Source: Mucor racemosus (lineage: Eukaryota > Mucoromycota > Mucoromycetes > Mucorales > Mucoraceae). Taken from it: a stretch of DNA of 64,000 bases. The first letter of the stretch is position 1. The number at the start of each line of letters is the position of its first letter. The position numbers and the translations under genes are program-made. The notes beneath the pieces are model-generated. The model was not told where the DNA came from. It saw nothing but the letters and a program-made list of their open reading frames with translations, and did no database searches. Location of the stretch: NCBI GenBank assembly GCA_027405735.1, contig JAPEHQ010000018.1, positions 992,001 through 1,056,000 on the forward strand. Direction: 5' to 3'. Shown here piece by piece: positions 47,291-59,983 of this stretch.

Positions 47291-48328
47291 AATTACATTT
47301 ATTATATCAGTAAGCAATGTTATAAAACGCTAATTTTATAGCTTAGATAAAACATTACTTGCTCTAACTTTAAGGCGCTTTGAAATGTGTTAGGATCTGT
47401 ATTTTGATGAGTTTTGGCACTTTTAATTGCCCCCCAAACAGAGCTGATTTTATAAATTTTAAAGGGGTTTAAAGCCGACCAAAACGGATTCGACGTCAAT
47501 TTCATTTATACTGTTTCATCTTAAAGTATATTTATACTTGCTGAAAATTTTTAATTGACACAATTCATCTAAATTATTCATTTATATCATATTTTTGTTA
47601 GTGATATCGATTTGAATAATAATGCGATTTTAGGTTCCGCATGAAATTCTCAAAAAATACTCAAACGACAATTTTCATTAGTTGATATATATGTACCTCT
47701 TTCTTGCATTAAATAGTAAATGAGCTAATTATACAGACACAGTTCTATGTATTCCAGACTTTTTTCTTTTTTTTTCAAACTTGGAGATATGAATGTTGTT
47801 GAGGGTACCTTCATCAAAGGTCATAGTTTATGATGTGACAAATCTAGTATTGCCGATGAACAAATGTTTGAAGCATTTTTGAGGTTACCCATGAAAGATC
47901 AACGAGATGAAAAATCATCACCCGCATCCAAATATCTTTTCGTATCAAACAATTTTCAGTGTATATACCTCTTTATATCATTAAAGCTTACACTACGATT
48001 GGATAAATAACATTTGACCCATGCATTACATTCGGCACTGAAGCATCGAAAATTGTTTGTAACTGTCTTGTAAATAGTGCTAGTGTTGATATTCACTATG
48101 ATAATACTATGATAAGCTTTTGCCTCAATATTGTAAACATTTCTTTACAAGAGAAACCGAATTAATTAACTTCAACAATCGTCAAATTAGGTGCTGCTAC
48201 TGGTTTACATTTGTTGATATGTTATTCTATTTGCTGACATACGATGATTTTATATGTTTTATTCAGCAGTTTGTCGCCCTTTTATCTTTACTTATTAGCA
48301 TGGTTAATCATTTTATTGTCAATGATAC
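47291..48328. other. No recognised gene
   Basis: Contains a 61-codon frame on the complement (47320-47505) with NPFWSALNPFKIYKISSVWG, of unknown meaning, and AT-rich sequence. Nothing is convincing. Confidence 0.4.
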
Positions 48329-48719
48329 TGTATATCATAAGTTTACCCAGATGTAGAAATCCAGGAACAATTATTGAAATCCAACATGGCATGACATTTA
48401 GTAACTCATACTAAATGTCATACATAACCACTAGCATTAACAGCGACAATCAGGAACATTCAGGAACAATTAGTAGCAATGAAACATAAGCAATCCTACA
48501 TCTTATTCAAATGATACAATCACAGATTTCCAATTCCACAAATTCCATTGTATATGATTTGTTCCCAAATCATATCAAGTACCTCAATACCCGGCAATTC
48601 ATTAATAATATTGATAATCATATAACCATTTAGAAAACATATAAATACGAAGCATCAATGAATTAATAAAATGTATCTTTTAGCAGAGTATTTTTATATT
48701 AGTATCTTTTGATATAACA
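48329..48719 (-). mobile_element. Solo LTR, family B, second copy (391 bp)
   Basis: Same sequence and orientation as 21480-21871 with only scattered substitutions. The ends are TGTATATCATAAG and TTTTGATATAACA on the + strand. The flanks GATAC and ATCAA do not match, so no target duplication is visible. Confidence 0.75.
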
Positions 48720-50270
48720 ATCAATAAAATATTTGACCTACTTGGTCCAGCTGCTATTCAAAGATACTTAAAACAATCCCCCTTGTTAGCGATTTTATGT
48801 TGCTTGGTAATGAGCATTTTGCATAAAATACAAAAGTAACAGCAATGCTCATCTTTTTCCAACTATAGTATCAAACTACAAATTCAATAAAACCTAGAAA
48901 TTGTAGATCAAAACCGGTTGTCTGCAAATTATTTGGATTGATCTATGCATACATAACATATGAGGCACTTTCCTACTCGTCATTTGAATGATGTTTATCT
49001 ATATTGATTAATAAACAATGCTTTCATTCAAATCTCGCACCATTTTTACTGATTTTTATATATTTTTTCATTTTTATTTGTATAAGGGAGCTTTTGCAAG
49101 GCAAAAGCATGAAACCAAGGTCATGGCGAAGGGTATTCTCTACAAACCCTACACTACCAAGGGCGTTACGCGAGTTCCTACTTGGTTCCTCATAAACCAA
49201 GCATGATAATTACACAACTTCAAAACCCACTAACTTGATACCAAATCGTAACCATATACAGATTAGACAGGACCAAAGCTCTCAATGTGAAATTTCTCCA
49301 CTATGCAATCTGACTTTGCAAGAATGATCCCCTCAAACAGTGAACTGGAACAGGATGTGAACGCAATGCCATACCACATTTGATCAGACAGCCCAAAGTT
49401 TTCATCGGTTCTAGCATTCAAGTTGAAAGCCTAGAGTTTTCATCAGAAAACGCGAATTAAGGGAAAGAAAAAAGAAAAGAAAAGAAACTAGTTCCAAGGC
49501 AAAATGAACCCTTATTTATAGTTTTTTTAGGCACTAAGACTTGTTTTTTTGCAAGGAACACAAAAACAAGCCTCATTTTTGCATTGCTATGTACGCAAGA
49601 GATGAACTAGCGTATAAATACAGTATATGACATTAATAAGTGCTATATATTACATTCTTGTGTTATATTATTGCTTGTGTTATTATACCATCAAAGCTCA
49701 ATTTGTTTTGGCTCTAATTTACTATATATACCTCGTGTTACTTTAAAATATGGTATCAAAACAAAACATACTATTATAATATATCCCTTTTCTTAACAAA
49801 ACTTTTATGATGGCAGTGTAGGAGGTTAATTATAAATGAAGAATAATTAATTAATTATATATAGCTGTTTTATATCTAATTATACTTTAAATTCTTATTT
49901 TAGAAAAATTGAATTTGGATATAATATAAAATTGATATATTAAAGAAATCAATCATGGTGAGTGTAAACTTTTTATATGTACTTTCAAGAGAATTATGTA
50001 ATACGTTGCATGGTAGAGAATATGACCTGTAATAAGTCAATAAACTATTACTATTACTATAAGTCAGTGATGATTGTATTAATTACCTAATAGACCTGGA
50101 ATTAGTATTATGAGTTGTACTTGTATATTACCTTATTGTTACAAAACGAAAAAAAAACGAAAATAAAATTACATAAAAAAAAATTATTATATGGTATAAA
50201 TATGATCACGTGATAATTGCTAGGGAATAGTACGCCTTATACTTCTATTATATTTATTTTATTAATTCCT
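48720..50270. other. AT-rich, with one exon-like stretch
   Basis: The piece at 49087-49206 looks coding (see separate entry). The sequence after it (49210-49450) is less AT-rich than average but frames are broken. 49740-50260 is very AT-rich and leads into the transposase 3' end. Confidence 0.4.
49087..49206 (+). pseudogene. Possible exon or gene relic of unknown type
   Basis: After a T-rich tract ending in TATAAG (acceptor-like), an open frame reads GAFARQKHETKVMAKGILY, KPYTTKGVTRVPTWFLINQA and stops. The composition is protein-like and less AT-rich than the flanks. I do not recognise the family and found no upstream exon. It could be the last exon of a small gene or a fragment left by a mobile element. 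Confidence 0.35.
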
Positions 50271-51599
50271 TTATCTATCAGGCTTTTCAATATATACAAT
50301 AATTTTTTTAACTCTTTTATGCTTTAATGAAACTTCTTCTTCCATAATTTCATCTTCGTCAAAATTGATAGAATCGACTTCTAATTCATCAAGGCTCATA
50401 TTTAATAATTTATTTTGTAACGTACTTATTTCAATTAGATTTTTATTTATCTTAATCTCATCATTAAATGCAATTTGTATCTTACTTTCTTTTATAGGAA
50501 ACTCAAAGCCACCACTATACCAAAGCTTATGATGCGGTAATTCTTCTATATTATAATCTTTAACCATTTGCCAAATATTTTTCAGTAAACAAGATAATTT
50601 AAATTGTATATTGTAATGTTTTATATCAGATACCTGTACAGATGCTCTGTTATTATTAAACCTCTCAAATTTACTTCCTATAACACTAAATTCATTCTCT
50701 ATTATGGATCTAAAGCTTCCAAATACGCTGTTAAAATGTAATTCATTCACACTCAATTTACTATCCTTTTCTTTTCTAACTGGATACATAAAATGCATAT
50801 CTTTAAATTCATATCCAAGATTAATTCCATTTTCTTTAAATTGGTTTATAAATAGTGGATAACCTCCATCCATAGCCAAACAATCACCAATATGTAGTTT
50901 ATTATAGAGATTCATTTTTAAGAACATTGTACCATCATTAGATTCACCACATTTTTCGGAGTCTGAAATATAAATTATCATTTTATTCATATCACAAACA
51001 ATTTGAGTTCTGACACCTGGTTTTTTTAATTTATAAGAATGTAATTTTATTCTTTCTGTATCTGGATTGTAGTATTTTATTTTTGAGTCATGACCATCTA
51101 TAATTAAAGTTACATTCTTAAATCCTATTGGGTTATATAGTTTTGCAGATAATAATCTTATCTTTATATTTGAAAATAAGTTTAACAAATCTGTGTTTAT
51201 TATTTTATTGATTCTTTTATAATTGTCTATCCAAAATTTTTTATATAAATCATAAAAAGTAGCATAGCACATAAATTGAGACATTTTCTGCCCTGATAGA
51301 CCACAAACTAAATGATATAATAAAATAAGACCTTTATCTAATTCAGGATATGGACCTGGATACTCTTGTGTCCCATATAAAATATTTAAAAAGTAAAATA
51401 CAGGAATATAGCCTAATTGATTAAGTAATACATCTTTTATAAAATTTATATCTTTCATATATTTTAAAGTAGTTCTATGATTATATTTTTTACTAATTAT
51501 TTTCCAATTAGATTCATAAAAATACCATTTATCAATTATTAATCTATTAATCTCTATATTAATCTTTTCTTTTATATTCTCTTCTTCTGTGTCATTCAT
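50271..51599 (-). CDS. DDE transposase (DDE_Tnp_4/Harbinger-like), intact ORF
   Basis: Single uninterrupted frame of 442 residues starting at ATG (complement of 51597-51599). The C-terminal half carries a DDE catalytic layout: TLIIDGHDSKI (D168, D171), the HSYKLKKPGVRTQIVCD strand, SDSEKCGESNDGTMF, CLAMDGGYPLF (D244), and FRSIIENEFSVIGSKFERF (E301). The N-terminal half includes a predicted helical region (PYPELDKGLILLYHLVCGLS) typical of this group. The codons are extremely AT-rich. I could not find convincing terminal inverted repeats or a target duplication around it, so the element's ends are undefined. It is not clearly the enzyme for the TA-flanked element at 26133. Confidence 0.83.
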   Translation of the reverse strand: MNDTEEENIKEKINIEINRLIIDKWYFYESNWKIISKKYNHRTTLKYMKDINFIKDVLLNQLGYIPVFYFLNILYGTQEYPGPYPELDKGLILLYHLVCGLSGQKMSQFMCYATFYDLYKKFWIDNYKRINKIINTDLLNLFSNIKIRLLSAKLYNPIGFKNVTLIIDGHDSKIKYYNPDTERIKLHSYKLKKPGVRTQIVCDMNKMIIYISDSEKCGESNDGTMFLKMNLYNKLHIGDCLAMDGGYPLFINQFKENGINLGYEFKDMHFMYPVRKEKDSKLSVNELHFNSVFGSFRSIIENEFSVIGSKFERFNNNRASVQVSDIKHYNIQFKLSCLLKNIWQMVKDYNIEELPHHKLWYSGGFEFPIKESKIQIAFNDEIKINKNLIEISTLQNKLLNMSLDELEVDSINFDEDEIMEEEVSLKHKRVKKIIVYIEKPDR

Positions 51600-52371
51600 T
51601 TATCATTGTATACCTTTTTCAATTATTAATATTTAAATATGCATTAAATGATAAAATGAGATTATCTGTCTAAATTTAGGATATAAAAAATAAAAAGAAT
51701 ATAAATTCAATCTGACCAGACGCCGTACTCAGTGCTCCAATAATAAAATCTATTTGTTCCTTCCATAAAAATATGTTTAATTATATAGTATTATGTCTAT
51801 AAATAAACTGATGTTTATATTTATTAGCTTAAGCGTTAAGCGCCAATGAGTACATATTTAGAAAGTAATTTGCATTAAATTCAAATTAATATAGTATCTA
51901 TTACATGGTCTCGATTTATTTGATTTATAATATTGTTTTGCGTTTTTTTCTAAAATGTGCTTGAATAATTGAGGTTTTTAATACAACAAACTCGTAATAG
52001 GCGTATTAAACCAGAGGATTATAAAATTCAATATACGAAGCGTGCTATTGAGTGCTCGCTAGTGTTGGTGTATCTACGGTTTCATAACAATGAGATACTA
52101 GACACTTTGTGATTTAAATTTAGCTGCAGATATAACAATGGATTTTTGAAATTGATTGAATAAATGTATTCTGTGAACGACCAACCAGTTTGTTTTTTAT
52201 GAAATTTTAATAAACGGGGAACGCAGGATGTACAGATCATTGCCACGTTACTTTCCCGTTACCAGGTTTTCACCACCACCCATAGTTGGCGAGCTTCATC
52301 CAAAGATACACCAACTGAGGTCAATGTTACAAGACAATATTATTTCACCAACAAAAAAAAACGGACCATCA
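51600..52371. other. AT-rich, with a small ORF cut by an LTR
   Basis: Upstream sequence of the transposase, then a small frame 52228-52371 (MYRSLPRYFPVTRFSPPPIV...) that would end GPSDI and stop right after the LTR if the insertion were absent. Unknown function; it may be a chance frame. Confidence 0.35.
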
Positions 52372-52692
52372 TGTAGTAAACTACATATACCAAGTTTGTT
52401 TAGTTATCAAATTGATCTTAGTCAACATCTAAGATCTAATAACTTTAAATCACACAAAACTTTAAAATGTCAAATTGTACCACTGGTACTTCCAAACTAG
52501 GAACTAAGCCATGAAGATCTTGTTTCAAGATCTTATTACTGTATTATTAATAGAATTAGAAAATAGTATATATATCACAAAGACTATGGTAATCCATAAA
52601 CCTTTGCTTTTACTTTATATCTTAAATAAATACCAAAGAGTTATAATTGTATTCGCAAGGCTTTTTTTGTTTAATTATTATTTTTTGTAGCA
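52372..52692 (+). mobile_element. Solo LTR, family D, second copy (321 bp)
   Basis: Begins TGTAGTAAACTAC, ends TTTTTTGTAGCA, with the exact 5-bp target repeat CATCA (52367-52371 and 52693-52697). It is similar throughout to 45834-46153 with scattered substitutions and one-base indels. Confidence 0.9.
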
Positions 52693-54004
52693 CATCAGAT
52701 ATATAACACCATAGCGGTAGAGAACTAGCCGTAGCAGTTAGATCTTGCAGCAGCATTAATAAACGATAGCCAAAGGTTTTCTAACCTATATTATTTACAA
52801 TTGACAAAAAAATGCTATTGAAAGGAATGGAAAAATGAAATGTGCATAGAGCACTTACATATGCTTTTCCTGCAGCAGATGCTTGAATATTCATTAGAAA
52901 AGGCGAGAGAATAGTAACACATTCAAAGTTCCACTTGTTTATACTTTTTTGTAACGTGTCACCAAATGAAACAATCCTCTATCATTGTTTATTTAACTGT
53001 TTTCTTTGCTTTACTCTATAACCACCCATACAACAGAAACTAAGAGTACTGTCGGTTTTTGAGGATATTAAACAACTAATTTTAAAGCTAATTCCATTTC
53101 TAACTCATATTGAAATATAATTTTTATAAATAGTCTTTTAAACCAAGACTTAGAAGCTCTTGGTTCTTTCTTTTACCATTAATGTTTCTAGTAATAAAGC
53201 CTACGTTCTCCATGATAAATGTTACTAGTCTTTATTATTATTATTATTGTTATTTCCATAAACAAGATTGTATGTATCCATAAACTCTCAAGTAGGACCA
53301 TTCAATTTTTCAATCAATTTACTATTTAACAAAACTAGTTCCAGCCAATTTTATCGCTAAACGTTTCGAGAAAAACAGTTTCAAATCTTTCAAAAAGTTG
53401 GAAATTTTGAATCAAAATTACCTAGGCTTCTATTAACGTCTCAGGCTTTATAGAGAGGAAAAAAGTTTATTGGCCAATAACAAACAGAGATTAATTAAAA
53501 GGAGATATTTTCATTAAGCTCAGTAAACAAGCATCTGATTAACAAATGTGTATGCGAGCTTTTCAATCATTAAAAACATCATCCACAATATGTTTTATAA
53601 TAAACAAATAATACATCAAAATGATAAAGTACGTGCAACAAAAAACATGAAATGGACAGAATACTGTATCGTAAATACTAAAGAAGCCTATATCGTTGAT
53701 CAGGAACATCTAGTAATAAAGACAGTTTTCATTTTTTTTTGTAAAAGCGAAATAGTTACATTCCATCACATTTAATTGCCTTTCTACTAACCATTTAATA
53801 CAAAAAATATATTCACTGTATAAGATTACATCATATTCGGTTTTCCTTGCTACACGCTATAATCGACGACCTTTATTAACTTGCACTGAAAAACTTGGAA
53901 AAAATTACACTACATAAGTTACAATGGATTTTATATGTTCTTTTGTAGGTACCTGGCCAAGGAAAATTTGAAATTTCAAAAGGTTGAATTTTTATAGACT
54001 GCAA
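52693..54004. other. AT-rich, no gene recognised
   Basis: A frame at 53548-53775 has no motif. A TTATTATTA tract lies near 53235-53250. Nothing is supported. Confidence 0.4.
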
Positions 54005-55210
54005 TCTTCAAAATTAGAGCGTGCCCTCTTTTCTATAACTAATCTCATAATAAACATTTTTAATATATCCTTTAGACAATACTAAACAGATATAAATTGG
54101 TTGCATTATGCTACCTATTCCTAAATTTATTTTATATCCCACGAAAGACTCAAAAATGCGTAAAATTCACTGCTTTTTCCTTGAAAACTGGGTCTCATTT
54201 TTCATCCCTGCCCAACGTTTTTTTTCACTAAATAACACCACGAAAAAATTATATGCCAATGTACCTGAGATGTTCAGCTTTAATCTAAAAACAAGTATCC
54301 AAAAATATCCTACTTTTTGCAGTTGGTATAACTTTTCAAGTGCTAATGTTTCAGATTTTTACACGTATTTCGCTGCTGAAATTAGAAACTTTGAGGCTTC
54401 ATATCTCTACAAAAAACTAAGCTATACTAGAGCCTTTTAATAATAAAACTTACTTGTTTTAAAATGCTCTATAACATATTTCAATATAAAAAATTTCTAG
54501 GCATTTTTATTTTTCTTTCATTTTTTTGGCATTTCTATAATAGGTTTCAGAATATTGGTTAAATTGAGCAACATTTTTTTTTGCATTCATGTCATTAAGC
54601 TCGTTAAACTCTCTCGGATCCAATTTAGGGTTTTTCAAAATATTGATTTTTCGTGGAGATATCCTAAAAAATGTGTACAAAAAGGTACTTCCATTTCTAG
54701 CTTCCATTTTCTCCTTGTATACCCTCATGACAAATCTGAATCTGAAAAAAAAATTGACAAAAAGTTTGTTTTCTCGACTAAAAATGCAGCTAGAAAATTT
54801 CGCAATAGCTCGATCAATAGATAATTGTTTTGCGCATCATTTCAAATTATCGTATTTTAAATATGCTTATAAAAAGTGATGTGTATCTTCAAAAAAGCTC
54901 CAAAATTTCAGTCGCGTTTTACGCACAATTTTATGTGAAACATTTTTATAGATTTTGTTTGAGTGGATGCAGAATCTAAAACTGTACAAAAAACATTTGA
55001 TACGCTACTTCAACTTACTTTGCAGTTCATGAACTATTAAAAGGTTTTATTTTTTGGATCATTTTCTGGTCGATTTCATGATTCAATTTTGAAGCCCAGT
55101 TATCATAAGGTTAAGTTGTAACATGAACTATTATTTTGATTATCTCGACGAAAAATCAATATTTTTCGCTGAAATAAAAAATGCCGAGTAGCTTTCAATT
55201 CGACCTATTT
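54005..55210 (+). repeat. R2 repeat unit, copy 4
   Basis: Uninterrupted copy parallel to 27541-29070. The 110-codon MLP-type frame (54108-54440) is open here, and its relative on the complement of 7365-7694 is open too, while the copies at 17430 and 27640 are broken. The facing frame on the complement (54507-54728) is shifted. No similarity to known proteins was recognised. Confidence 0.7.
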
Positions 55211-56437
55211 AGTGAATCCAAAAAATTAACACCTTAGTTTAGGCGCTCCATCTTTTATAATCAACTTTAGGTCAATGTTCGGCCAGCGTGTAGGTTTTCG
55301 AGGATATAAAACAGCCACTTTATATATAGTTCTCGACGAATATCGATCCAAATGACTTTCCATTGCAATGGTAGATCCTCCTAGTGTTGATAAACACAAT
55401 TGAAAAAGGTTTAACCTTCATGAGTTGCTGTGGAAATGGATAAATGAAAACTCGTACTTGTTCAAACTATTTTGTATCAATTGTTTCCGATATTTTTGAA
55501 AATTTTTATAAAATCAAATAATGGATCAAAATTAAATTTTGAAGTTGTACCTAATGAACAGTAGATATAGGAAGAACATATCTTAATTTCATTAGCTAAG
55601 AGTGATCTTTCAAAGATTAAAGTGCAACTTTCTAGAAAAAATCTCTTCTGCTTAATAAAAACAAAAAAAAACTCTCGTAATCAATGAATATTGATCGAAT
55701 TGTGCTAAAAGTTTCAAAATATATATTACAGGCGTAACAGCGTCCAAAATTATAATTTTAGCATATTATTAATTTGCTGATTAATTCGAGATTATAAAAT
55801 GCCCACTTTTGGTCCATGTTTTGCTTTTTTTTCAAACTATTCCAAATTGGCACCAAAAACCAAATTTAATGGTTAGAAGCCTGTTGGTGACACCGCTACA
55901 TTGAGTAGTCCAAATTTAGAGATAATTCACTTGTCATGTTTTCGATAGAAAACGTGAAAACAAAAAAACTGTGCAATATATCTGAAATGCTATCAATTTT
56001 CTCTTACAAGTAATAGTTATTATATCAAATCAGAAGCTGTAGCAAGGATTTGCCCCATTAAACAAAACGACAATCTTAAATGTTAGATATCTAGATATAA
56101 CAATAAATAATTTTCAAAAGAATATATAATTACCATAAACCATACCAAAAATGTCAGAACTAAGCATATTAAAGCCATTTTTTTTAGCAGGTATTTTATG
56201 GTAGAATGAATTCTTTCAATTTTCGACTTTTAAGAAATCTATGATTTCGCCAATTTTTTACAATCAGCGATACAATACAATGCATGTTCACATAGTAAAC
56301 GAGAGCAACCAGGATAATATTTGGTATTCAGGTTTATAAAAAAAAAAAAGTTAGTGAGCAGTTCAAGTAGATGGGCGATGAGTGATTTCATGCATTGTTG
56401 AATTAATATGTTTTATTTTAATTTGAAATCGACTATT
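55211..56437. other. AT-rich, no gene recognised
   Basis: 1.2 kb between the R2 unit and the gamma-tubulin 3' end. Only short frames. Confidence 0.45.
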
Positions 56438-58159
56438 TTATAAAGTTTCCATTGGAGTATCCTTCATACCCTATTTAATAAATAAAAATCAATGTAAACA
56501 TACCATCCAACAGAAAAGGATTATAGTCAACTTACGTAATTTACATAATCAGGTGTCTCGCAAGCTTCATATTCATCAATTAGGTCTTGCACCACACGAC
56601 GAGAATCATCAAATTCCTCTAAATCATCAGCAAACATGGCGTGTTTTCTATATTGTTCCAAAAATGCATTTCTCTTCCTTAATTTATCATATTGATCACA
56701 AGTACGTTTAAACAATGAGGCAATACTTGTATGATTTGCCAACATTAAACCACTCACACGATGAGGTGTTTGCACATAGGGAGACTTTTTAGAAAGTGCG
56801 ACTTGAATACTAGCTGGCCCCCAAGGTATAAATGATGCCAATCTTCTCTCACGGATACGAAGCAAAGATTTATGTACATCGGTTGGATCTGCTTCTCCTT
56901 GAATAATATCTAATACTGAAATATAACAACTACGTTTTGATGGCATTGTGCTGACCATTCGATTTTTTGGTTGTAATAATCTTCTCATCACATCTAAAAC
57001 GGTTGTTTTACGGATTGATTTGGCCTAAAATACAATGAATAAATAAAACACTTGATTTTTTTTGATTCTAGTTCCAACCTTTTCAACTTGTTCGCTTGAG
57101 AATGGTGTATAAGCGGTTGTTAAGAAATGACATCTTGGTGTAGGAATTAACGAAGCTACGATACTGACAAGATCATTGTTCATATAACCAGGATATCTAA
57201 GTGTCGATGTACTAGCTGACATGACTGTAGAAACTAACTGATTTGTTTGTTCGAATGTAGGTTGTTGGATGTGTAATCGATCTGTGGCAATTCGTGATAA
57301 AGCTGCATTATCAAGAACGACAACACTATCGGCATTGTTTGTGAGTCTCTTTAATGCAAGCATACTGTTGTAAGGTTGAACGACTGTATCAGATACTTCA
57401 ATTGAATCAGGAAATACTGAATATGTTTGAATCAGCTTCTTTGGGTAGCGATCATTGAGTCTTTCCAGTAAAAATGAACCCAAACCAGATCCAGTACCAC
57501 CAGCGATAGAATGTAGTAACATGAAGCCCTTTTTGAATATCGTTAATGCCATTCGTACGTCGGCAGATTTAATGAAGCAACATACCTCTAAAGAATCACT
57601 ATTATCTGCCTCTCTATCTACCATATCCATAATATCTTCAGACATCTTTTCAGCTTGTGTATATCCATTTGGCCAAATGTTTCCTGCTCCTCCGCCATCT
57701 TTTGAAGTGAATATATTTTCAGGATTGTATAAATTAGCAAATGGTGAAGCTTTGATATTCTCAATAACCTATATAAAAAGTCTATCAATGAGACAACTGT
57801 GAATACGAATTCTCAATCTAATATATACCCTTGGTTCAAGATCTAAAAGTAATGCACGAGGAATATAATGCTCATCATCAGCCTAATCAAATAATTTTTT
57901 TTTTAATGATTGTCAAGTCGATGGGATGATATTGGTTCCTACCTGATAAAAAAAGACATCTTTTCTATCACCACCTTCTGTAGCAAACTCTTCCAAAGTA
58001 CCGTCGTTGCTGATGCCATGCTCAGAACAGATTTGTCTCCAGAATTCACTACCAACTATCATAATGTAAATAACAATACATCATTGCATACTTTTCATAG
58101 CAATTATTACTTTGATTTCCACATTGTCCAGCTTGTAAGGTGATTATTTCGCGTGGCAT
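56438..58159 (-). CDS. TUBG: Gamma-tubulin
   Basis: Complement exons 58159-58111, 58055-57943, 57882-57829, 57768-57586, 57528-57079, 57024-56536 and 56470-56438 give 456 residues, the expected length. The N-terminus [16 protein letters not shown] and the GTP-binding loop GGTGSGLG (from residue 143) are clear. Gamma-type features include [46 protein letters not shown] and [20 protein letters not shown]. It nucleates microtubules as part of the gamma-tubulin complex at spindle pole bodies. The last exon is tiny (33 bp), and its [10 protein letters not shown] tail is inferred from a GTAAGT donor and an AATAG acceptor. Without that splice the protein would end two residues into the intron (VS). 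Confidence 0.96.
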
Positions 58160-58423
58160 TTTGAATAAATAATAACAGAGTTTAACAAAGCAAAGGTACA
58201 ATTCCAATAATGAATATGCGTTTTTTTTTTTTTTTTATTTCAAAAACTAACATTGATGTACGTGACGCGTTGGACAGTGTAACAAACTGATTACAAAATG
58301 TTGAAAGAATTTAATGGTTTCAATTAAACTTTTTTTATTAATTTAAATATATTACAGAAAGTGTATGCTTAAACCCTTTGAAGAGAATAGCAATGCTTAG
58401 AAATCTAAGAAAAATTTACAGTC

Positions 58424-59474
58424 TTAATTTTTGTTCTTTTCAGTCAAATCATTTTGATAATCATGCAAACGAAGCAAATTACGTTCCAACATGGCAACAG
58501 TAACCTTGCCAACAGAAGGAACAAAAATGGAAGCCTTTGTCTTGATATCATCTTCAAAGTTAGCAGATGATGAAAAGTTAATGGCAACAACACCATCCTT
58601 CAATAAAGAAGTAGGCATTTTGTATTTGGGTGTAGGGACACCAGTGATAACAACATCACATTGAGGTATAATTTGTTCAACTGTAGTATCGACATCCTCA
58701 ACTTTATGATGAGCTAATTTGATACCAGTTCCACGAGTAAAGAGCTGAATGCCATTGACATCAACAGAGTAAACCTTGGCACCGTCATTTGCAAGCATGG
58801 CGGCTAAAGGACGACCGACGATTTCACTACGATTGATGACAGCAATGGTGCGACCATATAAACGATTGCCATAAGGAATGACAGGGTTGTAAACACCAAT
58901 ATATTCGAGAATCTATAATTTGATATAGTTCAATAACAAGATCAAATATAGAAATATAAATAAAACTAACCTTAACACAAGCAAGAGGAGTACAGGGGAT
59001 GATACATTTCATAGTTTCAGTCTCATCCATGAAACGAATATTATGATAGACATTGTGTACAAACTTGTGGCAGAGACCCTCAACATCCTTGAGTTCACTA
59101 ACGCAGCTCTGGAGATATAAATCCTGCTTTCCACCGAAAACGGGATAATAAACCATGATACCATTGATTGACTTATCATCATTGGCTTCTGTAATCTTTT
59201 CTTCCAACTCCAACTTATTAACCTTACGAAGTTCAAATTCAACACCGGTTTCAGCACATGTCTTTGAAGTCCATTCAGCATACTTCATAGCAGCAGGATC
59301 TTCATTAGCGAGGAAACCAACCAATTTGGGCTTGATGTTACGTTCTTTGATATCTTCCTTGATTTGATTTCTATGATTGAAACATTTAGCATTGATGCTA
59401 CTTTACCAATCCTTTATATAAACTCACCTGAAAGAGGCAGAAACCTTTGAAGCGAGAATGGTCTTACAAGACAT
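58424..59474 (-). CDS. MTD1: NAD-dependent methylenetetrahydrofolate dehydrogenase
   Basis: Complement exons 59474-59428, 59370-58971 and 58912-58424 encode 311 residues. The protein follows yeast Mtd1 (320 residues) closely: PKLVGFLANEDPAAMKYAEW, GIMVYYPVFGGKQD, KDVEGL, CIIPCTPLACVK, GNRLYGRTIAVINRSEIVGR, PLAAMLANDGAKVYSVDVNG, DVVITGVPTPKYKMPT and GKVTVAMLERNLLRL. The enzyme oxidises 5,10-methylene-THF to 5,10-methenyl-THF with NAD+ in the cytosol. It is monofunctional, lacking the cyclohydrolase and synthetase parts. The start codon precedes a 15-codon first exon. A TATATA element lies about 45 bp upstream on the complement (59518-59526). The gene is about 270 bp from gamma-tubulin, same strand. 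Confidence 0.96.
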
Positions 59475-59686
59475 GTTGAATGATGTAGCAGAAGGGATAT
59501 TTGATGGAAGAAAAGGGTATATAAAATGAAAATTCGGAGATGGTCTTAAATCTGGGGGATTTTCGCACATGAAAAGCAGTCTAAATGGCCATCAAAGATA
59601 TGAGTCTTTTCCTTTATTGAAATGCAACTATAACTGTTAATGAACTCAAGAGCAAGATCTCCGCTTCCAGAGTATAGATTTTATTA

Positions 59687-59947
59687 TTATTCATCTGCAT
59701 TCAAGTGAACAACAGGGACAAAATCTTGTGAGGCGTCGACTAAATTTATTAATTCAAGTCTTTGATTCAAACGTTTTTGACGTCTTTCAAATCCTCCCTC
59801 GTATAATTCCATACCATATTCAGTTTGTGGGATTACTTTAGGTATAATAACAGGAATATTCTCGCTATCAACTGCTGTAACTGTAAAGAATCCATCATTT
59901 GTGAACTTGGTTTCTCCAGTCAATAAATTTTCTACAGATCAAAATAT

Positions 59948-59983
<36 letters not shown>

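Noticed and set aside
49740..51900. Terminal inverted repeats around the DDE transposase
   Set aside because: Candidates such as GGCAGTGTAGG and the complement of CGCCGTACTCAGTG match too weakly to define ends.
57455..57802. 115-codon frame on the + strand across gamma-tubulin
   Set aside because: Shadow of the gamma-tubulin exons in the antisense frame.
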